From Symsagittifera roscoffensis (taxonomy: Eukaryota; Xenacoelomorpha; Acoela; Convolutidae), in assembly GCF_963678635.1 (NCBI RefSeq), contig NC_087064.1, positions 55,064,338 through 55,128,337 on the forward strand: a DNA stretch of 64,000 bases, written 5' to 3'. The position numbers and the translations under genes are program-made. Below are positions 36,239-47,100 of this stretch, one piece after another. How positions within the stretch are numbered: the first letter of the stretch is position 1; the number at the start of each line of letters is the position of its first letter. The notes under the pieces were generated by a model. It searched no databases. It was not told the DNA's origin and saw nothing but the letters and a program-made list of their open reading frames with translations.

Positions 36239-36559
36239 TGTAAAAAATATTATTGTGTGATCACTTAACCTCTATACTGATCGTTGACCTTTACGTTGTT
36301 AATTTATATACACCTGCCAAAAACGCAACGGCTTTTGGTAGACTTTGCGCACTATCTTTTATGATATGCAACAAATCAACCGAAACTAATTCAATCTTTT
36401 TAACATCTCTTACTTTAGATAGCATCACCGTCTTTTATTTAGTCTTAAATAAAAGCCTACATTTTATCGTAGGAATCTTAACCAACCTTAGTCTTAATCT
36501 AGTCTTAGTTTAAGTTGCCACTCTTAATCATCTACGAGTGTTATCCTAATTTTTTAACA
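36239..36559 (+). repeat. 3' LTR
   Basis: 321 bp matching the 5' LTR, lacking six bases present there (GGAATT near 29192). Followed by the target duplication AGAAA. Confidence 0.92.
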
Positions 36560-36564
36560 AGAAA

Positions 36565-37012
36565 CTCTTTTGAGACGCAACACCATTTTTTTGAACAATT
36601 TCCTTTAACGGCAATTTTACACAAGCTTCAAAAATGTTTCTTGAAGTTGACACGGAAACTGAGTTTGATTTTTGACAAATTCTTTTAAGCACTCTAAAAG
36701 TCCCAAATTTGACGCCAGACAAGCTGATTCCAGGCTGCTTCAATCAGTTGAATGAGCATCAAATTTTCGAAAAAAACTTGGATGTCATCGATTGTTTTTT
36801 TTAAAATTTGCTTGGGCTGTATACTTACTTGGTGATTCTTGCTTGGTTTTTTTATTCTAGCTGATGGGTAATTAACTCTTAAATAAAGAAAATTTGTATA
36901 AATAAATTAAAAGTTTTCAGTCGTGATTGGAATAACAAATAGAGCATGGACAACTCGAGTGTCTTCAATGAGGGCTATACTGGTCATCATATATTTACGC
37001 TTTTTTGAAACA
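36565..37012. other. No confident gene
   Basis: A minus-strand reading of 65 codons (ISLSGVKFGTFRVLKRICQK) ends at the LTR boundary. If the retrotransposon is removed, a stop follows at once. It may be a relic of another element; not supported as a gene. Confidence 0.25.
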
Positions 37013-37020
37013 CTTGCGAT

Positions 37021-37538
37021 CAGGGGCGGATCTAGGATTTTCGGCTCTTTTTCCTTTTCCCCCCACCTCACACGAGCTTCAATGTATTAGTGTAACGAGT
37101 GGTTTTACGAGGTTGAGTACGACAACCTATAAATCTCCTCGGATTTTCAAAAAATTTTCAAAAGTTTTGTCGACGTTTTTATAGGTCGATCAAACTGATT
37201 TTTCGACCTTTCCCAAGGCACTAAAAACTCCAAAATTTTCTGCGCCGTAGGCAAAAGTTTTAAAAATCAGGTCAAAAAAGGCGTTTTTAGGCACTTTTTG
37301 GAAAATTTTGAACAAAAAGTCGCGTTTTTTCTGCGCGCGCTCCCCCTCAAAATTAATATATATTGACGCCAAAGGCGCCTTTAGAAAAATTTTAGGTCCA
37401 TCACCAAAAATGGATATTTCGAAATAGCACAAAGGGGGGACCATTTGGGTCGGCAGGGGTTCGAATCCCTTGGGGGGAGGGGGGTGGGGGGGAGTATGCG
37501 AAGTCCGCACCCGCCCCCCCCCCCTAAATCCGCCCCTG
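37021..37538 (-). mobile_element. hAT-type MITE, complete
   Basis: Terminal inverted repeats CAGGGGCGGATCTAGG and CCTAAATCCGCCCCTG. The flanking 8-bp duplications are CTTGCGAT (37013-37020) and CTTGCGAA (37539-37546), 7 of 8 matching. The body has the family's GGCGCCTTTAG box, GCGCGCGCTCCCCCTC and terminal C-run. 8-bp duplications and CAGGGG ends are typical of the hAT superfamily. No transposase is encoded. Confidence 0.88.
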
Positions 37539-37882
37539 CTTGCGAACTACTTAAGCTAATCACTAGATGAAATTTATGGAAACGGCAATGATTCAAAATA
37601 TATATTCTTTTTTGTTGTAAGCAGATATTATTACTTTGCTATATTTTGAAAAAAGTGATAAAACATGTTTTGTTAATGAGATAACAAACATACATATGCA
37701 GCATTAGAATAATTGTAAACCGTGCCAAATGACGGATTAAATTAAGACATTTTGAGCATGTCTCGATTGAAGTTAAAAGATTGTGTTCAACGCTTTTTCT
37801 AATCACAATCTGTACTTTTTCCTCCAAATAGAAAAATTAAATCCTTTTTCCCAGCAGTGTTAAGCACTGAATGTGTCATGGG

Positions 37883-38155
37883 TCAACTGTATCCATATTG
37901 ATTATCATGTTTTTTATAAGCATGCAAGATGCATACGATCACGCGAGTGATGAAATTAATCAGCGCCACTACTGCAAGTAACCAAGCAGCGGACAATTTT
38001 TTCACACCTGCTGCCGTCACATTTCTGTACAAATCGGTAAAACAACCCGTCTCTGCTCCCCTGACACTCCGAATGTCCTTGTAGTAAGTCGGTATGTTCT
38101 CGTTGCCTCCACTGAGCACCATGTCCATTATACACGCAGCGTCAGATTCGCACGC
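37883..38155 (-). CDS. Exon 7: Cys motif, transmembrane helix and tail
   Basis: Acceptor CATGTACTTAG/GCG (38156/38155), phase 0. It encodes ACESDAACIMDMVLSGGNEN, matching the conserved C...C-x-x-D...G-N motif just after vWD in NIDO-AMOP-vWD proteins, then AWLLAVVALINFITRVIVCI as the membrane helix and HAYKKHDNQYGYS to the TGA at 37883. Linking it across an 8.1-kb intron rests on phase and on the family motif, not on transcripts. Confidence 0.75.
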   Translation of the reverse strand, partial: ACESDAACIMDMVLSGGNENIPTYYKDIRSVRGAETGCFTDLYRNVTAAGVKKLSAAWLLAVVALINFITRVIVCILHAYKKHDNQYGYS

Positions 38156-41100
38156 CTAAGTACATGAATAGAAAAAGGCTCTAAGATAATTTTTGACAAA
38201 AATTGATGTAGATCAAAATTGACTATGTCGATTATGCCCGATGAAATCCTCCGGGCAGCGAGAAGTGGTGTTTTAGTCACTCGCTCTTCCCACAGGGTGC
38301 CCTTCAGTAATTTTATCCGACAACTGTTTTTGTTAAACCAAACTCAATATGGTTTTAAGAAGCCTTTGGCGCCAATATACAGTGCTGATTTAAATTATCC
38401 GGACAAACGAACAAAACTTGAATTTTCAAACGCGTTTTTCTCAAATTGGGTTAACATTAGACAAAAAGTGAACAGAACAAAAGTTGCTTCGAATTTCACC
38501 AGAATTAATATGGTGCCATTTTTGCTCCGAAATTCTCAACAAAAATTTTACCCCAAAAATGGGTCAATTTGGCTCTTTTCAATTAATCAAGAATTACGCG
38601 GAAACTACTTTGTTAATTGATGAGAAAATTATATCACAGGAAGCCTCTTACACAGCTTAACAAAGTTTAAGAAGGGTTAAATCTCCAAAAACCAGTATAA
38701 GAGAAAAAATTATCACTTGATAGTCAATAAATGTGATTTTTACTATATAAAACCCAGAAGTTCGATTTAAAAATGAATTTTAAACAATTTGCGCAAATTT
38801 TTGGAGATTTAACCCTTCTTAAACTTTGTTAAGCTGTGTAAGAGGCTTCCTGTGATATAATTTTCTCATCAATTAACAAAGTAGTTTCCGCGTAATTCTT
38901 GATTAATTGAAAAGAGCCAAATTGACCCATTTTTGGGGTAAAATTTTTGTTGAGAATTTCCGAGAAAAAATGGCACCATATTAATTCTGGTGAAATTCTA
39001 AGCAACTTTTGTTCTTTTTACTTTTTGTCTAATGTTAACCCAATTTGAGAAAAACGCGTTTGAAAATTCAAGTTTTTTTCGTTTTGTCCGGATAATTTAA
39101 ATCAGCACTGTACTAGTATGGATGAAAAAGCACAACGAAAAAACGCAATTTTCAACGTGTAACGGCAGTTGTATTAAAAACATGCGGCTACTAAATTTTT
39201 AGCGGGTTTTACACAAAAGAAATACAATAACCACTGTATTTTTTTCCAAATTCTCAGCGTTAAACACTTCTGACATTGACATCATTGACATTAGATAAAT
39301 AAACCAAATTTCAAAAACAAGAACTAACTAAAAGCTGACGAGCAAGAACTGCAACTCTGTATGCGAAGAAAACAGAGTGAAAATTGATACTTGTTTGCTG
39401 CTTCAAATCAAAAAATCAATTGCTCAAAGTTTTGATGATTTGGAAACCTATCTTACTATTTGAGACAAACCAGTAGTAATAGCACAAACGAGGAGGTTTT
39501 TTCAGGAAAGTACTCTCATTACTACGAATTGGTTACAACAAACAGGTCAAAAAAGGCGGTGGTGTAGAAAATTATATAAAACCAAAAAAAAACTATTTTC
39601 AGCTCAATAGCTGACTTCATAAATGATCTTTTACAGAATTTGACAGTTTTTATCATACGCAATCCTAAAATTCAAAGTGTACAGTAGAAAATAATACAGT
39701 GAAAATGAATTACGACAGTTTTGTGAAACGTGTTAGCGATAACTGAATTAATCTCCAAATACCCGGGTTGACAAAAAATGCTTATCACACTATTTCATAT
39801 TATAAAAAAATGCTTATCATACTATTTCATACTATTTCATAGACCAAAAAAACTATGAAAATAACATGATAAGCATTTTTTACTTACTATGAAATATTAT
39901 GATGGGCATTTTTTTACATGGTCTGAAATTAAAAAAATAAGCTTTAAATAATACAATTTATCAAAAAAATTGGAAGAAGTTAGCTTGAATACTTTTTTAT
40001 TCTGTAAAATTGTATGATAAGCGTTTTTTTATAGTATGAAATTGTATGATAAGCATTTTTTCATTCTATGAAATTGTCAGATAAGCATTTTTTCATACTA
40101 TGAAACTGTATGATAATCATTTTTTTCATACTATGAAAATGTTTGATAGGCATTTGTTCCATACTATGAAATTGCATGATAATAATTTATTTCATACTAT
40201 GAAAATGTGTGACAAGCATTTTTTCCATACTATGAAATTGTCTGTTTGGCATTTCTTCCCATTCTATGACATTTTAAATTTGCTTTTAAAATTATGAAAC
40301 TGGATGGAAAGCTTTTCTTGAATGATGGAAAACTGATTTACTAACATGTCAATTTTCCAAACAAATTGAGGCAGCTGAATCTGAGACCCACCTATAACCA
40401 ATGCCATCTCTGAACAATGGAGAACACCGAGAAAAAATCAGAGGTTATGTATCTTGAATGCATTTTCCAGCGTTTCTCCGCAAGTTTGAGACAGCTCAGA
40501 GCTCCTTATCCTAGCGAGACCAAACCGAAAAAATGAAAATATTACAATATGCATTTTTTCGACCAAAATTGAAATCATGCTTTTTGAATCAACACGACTT
40601 CTTTCAAGAAATATACTTTCTAAACTTACTAAAAAATTATCCAGAAACCTTTCTTAATGGTTTTTGAGTATTTTAATATATTCTATCGCAAAAAATTCTT
40701 ATCATGCATTTTTCATACATCAAAAATTGTCAGATAAGATTTTTTTAATCAAAAAATTAAAAACCACTTTTTTATTGACCAGAAAGATTTAGAAGAGGCA
40801 AATAGAACATAATTATTTCTTTAAAAACCCTTAATGCATTTTTAAAATTTTGTATGAAAACTGTATGATACGCATTTTTTCCATAGTCGCATATATGAAA
40901 ATGTATGACAAACATTTTTCTCACATGGACGTCAACCCCGATAGACGATAGATGCAATCACTCTCAATGCAGTGATCTAAATATGAATTGATCTAACAGT
41001 GGATAACTGTTTCAATTGTTTTCGGTTTTTGACTTTAAAACAATGAATCAATCTGACGATGCACAGTTAGGTTAAGGGAGTTAAACTGCTTTTGATGTTT

Positions 41101-44100
41101 GCTTTTGTAACAAAATGCCAAGTTTAGAAGCTGAGACTAATACATATCAGATCATGAAACGGTTAGTGTACGCCAAACCTTAAAAAATTTAGGATCACTC
41201 ATGAATCAAAACTCGGAGCAACGAAAACATTAAAAGAAAAAACCCAAGTTAATGTATGACGCAAACCTTAAAGCAAGTGAGAATGGGATCAAATCCTCGA
41301 ATTCAGAAAGATCCCGCATGCAAATTCAGGCGTAAGTAATCGTTTATAACGGATAGTTAAGATGACTTTTTGACAACTAGAATTGATTATAAAAACCAAA
41401 ATTAGGGGTTTAAAGGATTTATAGTTGATTATAGTCGTGATATATTCCAATAGATTAGAATCGATTATAATTGATTACAGTTCATACAAAAAATCCTTAA
41501 AACCGATTTTAATCGATTATAATCTCTTATTTTGCTAAAAATGTGTCACACCAAAACAACATCTGAATATTTTATGAGTTAATAGTTTCTGTTAATCCAA
41601 AACAAAACCCCTAAAAAAGAGATATCTTGTCACTATTTTGTTAATCTGAACGTAAAGTTTCATCACGAAATAAAATTTGTGATGATTTGGAAATCTATAT
41701 TACTATTTGAGACAAACCAGTAGTAATAGCACAAACGAAGAGATTTTTTCAGGAAACTACTCTCATTACTATGAATTGGTTACAACAAACAAGTCAAAAA
41801 GGCGGTGATGTAGAAAATTATATAAAACCAAAAAAAACTATTTTCAGCTCAATAGCAGACTTCATAAATGATTTTTTACAGATTTTGACAGTTTTTGTTA
41901 TACGCAATCCTAAAATTCAAAGTGTAAAGTAGAAAATAATACAGTGAAAATGAATTACGACAGTTTTGTGAAACGTGTTGGCGATAACTGAATTAATCTG
42001 CAAATACCCGGGTTGACAAAAAATGCTTGTCACACTATTTCATATTATAAAAAATGCTTATCATACTATTTCATACTATTATATAGACCAAAAAAACTAT
42101 GAAAATAGCATGATAAGCATTTTTTACATACTATGGAATTTTATGATAGGCATTTTTTACATGGTCTGGAATTAAAAAATAAGCTTTAATTAAAACAATT
42201 TTTAACAAAAAATTGGAAGAAGCTAGCATGAATACCATTTTTATTCTATAAAATTGTATAATAAGCGTTTTTTCATACTATGAAATTGCATGATAAGCAT
42301 TTTTTCATACTATGAAGTTGTAAGATAAGCATTATTTCATACGATGAAACTGTATGATAATCATTTTTTTTATACTATGAAATTGTATGATAGGCATTTT
42401 TTCCATTCTATGAAAATGCATGATTAATTTTTTTTCCTACTATGAAAATGTGTGACAAGCCTTTTTTCCATACTAAGAAATTGTGTGTGTGGTATTTCTT
42501 CCCATTCTATGACATTTCAAATTTTTTAAATTATGAAACTGGTTGGAAACCTTTTCTTGCATGATTGAAAATTGATTTACTAACATGTCAATTTTCCAAA
42601 AAAAATTGAGGCAGCTGAATCTAAGAGCCACCCATAATGAATGCCATCTCTGAACAATGGAGAACACCGAGAAAAAATTAGAAACTATGTACCTTGAATG
42701 CATTTTCCAGCATTTCTTCGCAAATTTGAGACAGCTCAAAGCTCCTTATTCTAGCGAGACCATACCAAAAAAATGAAAATTTTACGATATGCATTTTTTC
42801 GACCAAAATTAAAACCATGCTTTTGAGAATTAACACAATTTCTTTCAAAAAATAACCTTTTTAACATACTAAAAATTATCCAGAAGCCTTTCTTAATGAT
42901 TTTTGAGTATTTGATTTTTTCTATCGCAAAATGCTTATCATGCAGTTTTCATACATCAAAAATTGTATGATAAGATTTTTATATCCAAAAACTAAAAACC
43001 ACTTTTTTATTGATCAAAAAGATTTAGAAGAGGCAAATAGAACATAAATATTTCTTTAAAAACCCGTAAAACAGTTTTTAAATTTTGTATGAAAATTGTA
43101 TGATACGCATTTTTTCCATAGTCGCCATAAATGAAAATGTATGATAAACAGTTTTCTCACATGGTTGTCAACCCAGATAGATGATTGATACAATCAATCT
43201 GTATGCAGTGATTTAAAAAGGAATTGATCTAACAGTGGATAACTGTTTCAGTTATTTTCGGATTTTGACTTCGAATCATTCTGAGGATGCACAGTTAGGT
43301 TAAGGGAGTTAAACTGCTTTTGATGTTTGCTTTTATAACAAAATGCCAAGTTTAGAAGCTGAGACTAATGACATATCAGATCATGTAACAGTTAGTGTAC
43401 GTCAAGCCCAAAAAAATTTAGGAACACTCATGAATCAAAACTCGGATATGACGTGAGTTAATGTATGACGCAAACCTTAAAGCAAGTGAGAATGGGATCC
43501 ATTTCTCGATTTCAGAAAGATCCCGCATGCAAGATCAGTCGTAAGTAACCGTTTATAACGGATAGTTAAGATGATTTTTTGACAACTAGAATTGATTATA
43601 AAAACAAAAAATACGGGTTTAAAGGATTTATAGTTGATTATAGTCGTGATATCTTCCAATAGATTAGAATAGATTATAATTGATTACAGTTCACACAAAA
43701 AATCCTTAAAACCGATTGTAATCGATTATAATCTCTTATTTTGCTAAAAATGTGTCACACCAAAACAACATTTGAATATTTTATGGGTTAATAGTTTCTG
43801 TTAATCCAAAACAAAACCCCTAAAAAAGAGATGTCTTGTCACTATTTCGTTAATCTGAACGCAAAGTTTCAGCGCGAAACAAAAGTTTCATAGAGATCAT
43901 TCCATATGAATTGAACGGTTCCCGCGGTAGGTAAAAAAGAAATCTTCCGAATCAATCGTGAAGCTAAATCAGTTTCTGATGTTTAGGTGGTTGAAAAAAC
44001 CTAAAATGTGCATCATGAAACAACCTTATGGGGGAAAAAATGAAAAAAAATTGAAAATTTGACTTGACTTGAAATTTTCATAAACTAATTTTTCAGTTTT

Positions 44101-47100
44101 CACAGGAACCAACATCAACAAAAAGAATAAAATATAAGCGATTTAGATGCAATTTCGAAAACAAAATGTGCAAAAAAAGGCATTGTAATCGATTATAATT
44201 GATTATAATAGATTTTTGTGCAAAACTCATGAATTAGAAATTTGGATAAAAATATTGAATTATAATCGAAATCGATTATAATTGTATCGAAAAACAGACG
44301 GATAAGTAATCGATTCTCAACGATTAAAATGTGCTATAATTGATTATAATTTGATTTCAAAAAGAGAGATTATAATCAATTATTATTTGATTATAAACAA
44401 TTTTAGTAAGACTGGGACTAAAATCGTCATAAAATCGATTGTTAACGCTTGAAACTGGGTGTGGGTTGCTCTAATGGTGCACCAAGCCGGTTTTGACTAG
44501 CATTGAATTTTACCCTTGTGTCTCTGTTTAGGTTATGGTAATCAGGGGCGGATTTAGGGGGGGGGGCGGACGCCCCTCCCTCAGGGATTCGACCCCCTGC
44601 CGACCGAAAGGGTCCCCCTTTGATACTTTTTCAGAAATTCATTTTTGGCCGACCGACCCTAAAATTTTTCTAAAGGCGCCTTTGGCGCCAATATATACCA
44701 ACTTTGAGGGGGAGCGCGCGCCAAAAAAACGCGATTTTGTTGTCAACATTTTTCAAAAAGTGTCCAAAAACGGCTTTTTGACTGTTTTTTCAAAAGTTTG
44801 CCTGCAAGGCAAAAAATTTTGCCAAAATAGGGGCAAAAAAGTGCTTTGGGAGAGCTCGAAAAATCAATATGGTCGACTTAAAAATAAATTGGAAATTTTT
44901 TTGAAAATCCGCCCCCTCCCCTCGAGAAAATCCTAGATCCGCCCCTGATCGTAATTAATTTTGTAATAATCTCTATCGCATCTTTTTTGTAGAGATGTTC
45001 GTTTAAATTTTGTAACTGGTTCATGGAAATTTTTCATTGTAGTTTTTTTTTCATTTTTTTTATCTCAGCAATTGTATTAATCTTTTGTTTGTTATTGCCG
45101 CAATTGCTTTGAATGCTTCTTTTTCCCAGAAATGATCTTAGAAGTTCGGATGGTTCAGTTTCTGGATCGCTTCCATTTTCATTCTTTTCAGTGTAAGCAA
45201 CTCCAGACACAATCTGTAAGTCAATTTAACTTATTATTTTCACTGCTAGATTTTTTCGTCTATCATTTTTATTACATCCTCCATTAACCGTACATGATCC
45301 TGTGTTACCCTTTTGTAACTATTATGCATGAAACTATAATGCAACTTTTGCATGAAACATTTATAGTGACTTTTTTGCTTTATGTGCCTTGGTGACAACT
45401 GATTTATCTGGTATGTGACTTTTTTGGTCATTGGTCATTTAGAACGTAGCTGTTACTAAGTCGCAGGGTCTTTGAATGGTTGTTTGAACACTGCCACTTG
45501 AATGTTCCTTTGTAGTAGTCGTTTTTTTTTCTTTTTTTCTTTTCCCAGAGATAAAAATAATCTTGACACTAATTCTTGCTGCACCTCTGCATTTTATAGT
45601 TTTCAGGTCCCCATATGTTTTTTTGATGTTATTGACAGGTTTACTTTGTGAATTTATCTATTTAAGTTCTAGCTGCTTCCAGAGTAGTTGATTCTGATCT
45701 GGTTCTAAAATCACTGCGTGAGGAGGTAATTCTTTGAGGCCCACTTTCTTTTTTACTGTTACTGCCTCCATGAGTTGGGCAAACCAGGTTTTTATAAGCC
45801 ATGGTAGGTCTACTAAGGCAGTCGCCCAGAATACCAAACTTCCCCGTGCGTTATATTCTCTTGGTTTGCGAATCCTTTCGTCTGCCGCGCCATGGGATGT
45901 CTTGTGAGTTAATACTAACTACTTCATATTACTGAATATAACGGCTTACGAATCAACAAGTTTTAAGAGTGCTCAACTGATGGCATATGATCCTATCTAT
46001 CTGGTAGCACACTGAATCTAAAATGTCGTTTTTATAACACATTGCATGTTGACCTTCACCTTTTTGGCATCATATCAAAATAATATTTAACAGGTCATCA
46101 GGATATCGGACTACTGCCATCACAGTATCAAAGGTGGCAATGAACTCAGAGACAGAAAAAATGAAATTGAGTGTTTGACTTGTGTGTAATTGAGTTTTTG
46201 ACTTCAGTTTCAAAGAAAAATGAATCATTATCAAAAAAATTTTAAAGAAAATAACGCACGCTGTCGTAGGTAGATTCCATTTCTTCGGTCACAGTATACA
46301 CTGAGGTGTCTATATATGCACCCTCGTTTTCCCATTTAATCTGATCTGCAAGGGTGGAACGGAAAAGCCATCGGCGGTGATCCACTAGCCAAGTCTCCCC
46401 GAAGCTCCAATGCAGCTTGGAAAGATCGGAATCCACTGAGATGATTTTCGAAACTCCTAGGCCGAAATTATGATTTAATAGAATGGTTTATTGTTATGGC
46501 ATGATATCACTGCAAGAGCAAAAGCAGTTTTTTTGGCTATGTTTTGGGTATCTGAAGGAAAACCCGCACAGGTTGACATACTAAAGTTTTTTTGATCGCT
46601 CCATAGTTACGAAAAAAAATATTAAAAAAAGTCTCAGCCTCAAAAAAAATCTAAGAGTCTTGAAGCAATTTGATTTTCAGAACAATTTCTTGTTTCAAAT
46701 GTTAATTAAGCAGCTTTCAATTATTGTTTTGCAAAGATAAAAAGACTGCTCGTGTCAGGGCGAAGTCTTGAATGTTCCAACAGCCTTTTAAGGTCTATGG
46801 AGCAGTAATAACATAGAAAAAAATGGAATGTAATACGATAAAATGAAAAAAAAAATTCAAAGAAAAATTGCGATTTTTTGTGAAAATCTTCCACCCCACA
46901 CGCTATTTAAAGTACAAAAGGATAGATTTTGCTCAACTACAAATCAACTATGGCAAATAAGCTTCTTTCAACCAATTTAGAACGATTTCTAAGACGGATT
47001 AAATCTCCGCTTACGCGTTAATAGCGCAAAATATATCGCGCGTTAATTTTCCCAAATTGGCCAAAATGGCATATTTTAAACCCCCATAACTTAACGAAAA

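Larger units (their letters stand above)
29071..36564 (+). mobile_element. Complete but mutated Gypsy-like LTR retrotransposon
   Basis: Element 29076-36559 (7484 bp) with LTRs of 327 and 321 bp starting TGTAAAAA and ending TTTTTTAACA. It is flanked by a perfect 5-bp target duplication AGAAA (29071-29075 and 36560-36564). The domain order is gag, CCHC knuckle, protease, reverse transcriptase, RNase H, integrase, then an extra ORF. By eye the LTRs differ at about seven positions plus a 6-bp indel, so insertion is moderately recent. In-frame stops (29666, 31190, 35342), frameshifts near 31465 and 31845, and a deletion in RT make the copy defective. GCGGGGAA just before the 3' LTR is the likely polypurine tract. 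Confidence 0.93.
39434..43885. repeat. 2.25-kb tandem direct duplication
   Basis: Unit 1 (39434-41680) and unit 2 (41681-43885) match along their length at an offset of about 2247 bp. Shared landmarks include AACCAGTAGTAATAGCACAA, ACCCGGGTTGAC, CAAAATGCCAAGTTTAGAAG and CCAAAACAAAACCCCTAAAA. Each unit contains one CCCGGGTTGAC element. The units differ by many substitutions and small indels, so the duplication is not recent. Confidence 0.9.

Noticed and set aside
37449-37470. GGTTCGAATCCC, a perfect-looking tRNA B box
   Set aside because: It lies in the hAT-type MITE, where sister copies read GGATTCGACCCCC or similar. No A box or cloverleaf surrounds it.
40000-42500. Regular repeats of about 30 bp as a CRISPR array
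   Set aside because: No unique spacers between constant repeats. The units are diverged tandem copies within a eukaryotic mobile element.
44535-44936. 133-codon reading across the MITE at 44543 as a protein gene
   Set aside because: The same translation pattern appears in every MITE copy in either orientation and starts in flanking DNA. It follows from composition and has no transposase motif.
46080-46144. FIATFDTVMAVVRYPDD reading as the exon after exon 6
   Set aside because: Acceptor-like CTCTGAG and a coding look, but the exon at 37883-38155 fits the phase 0 junction and supplies the conserved post-vWD Cys motif, and this reading has no good donor.
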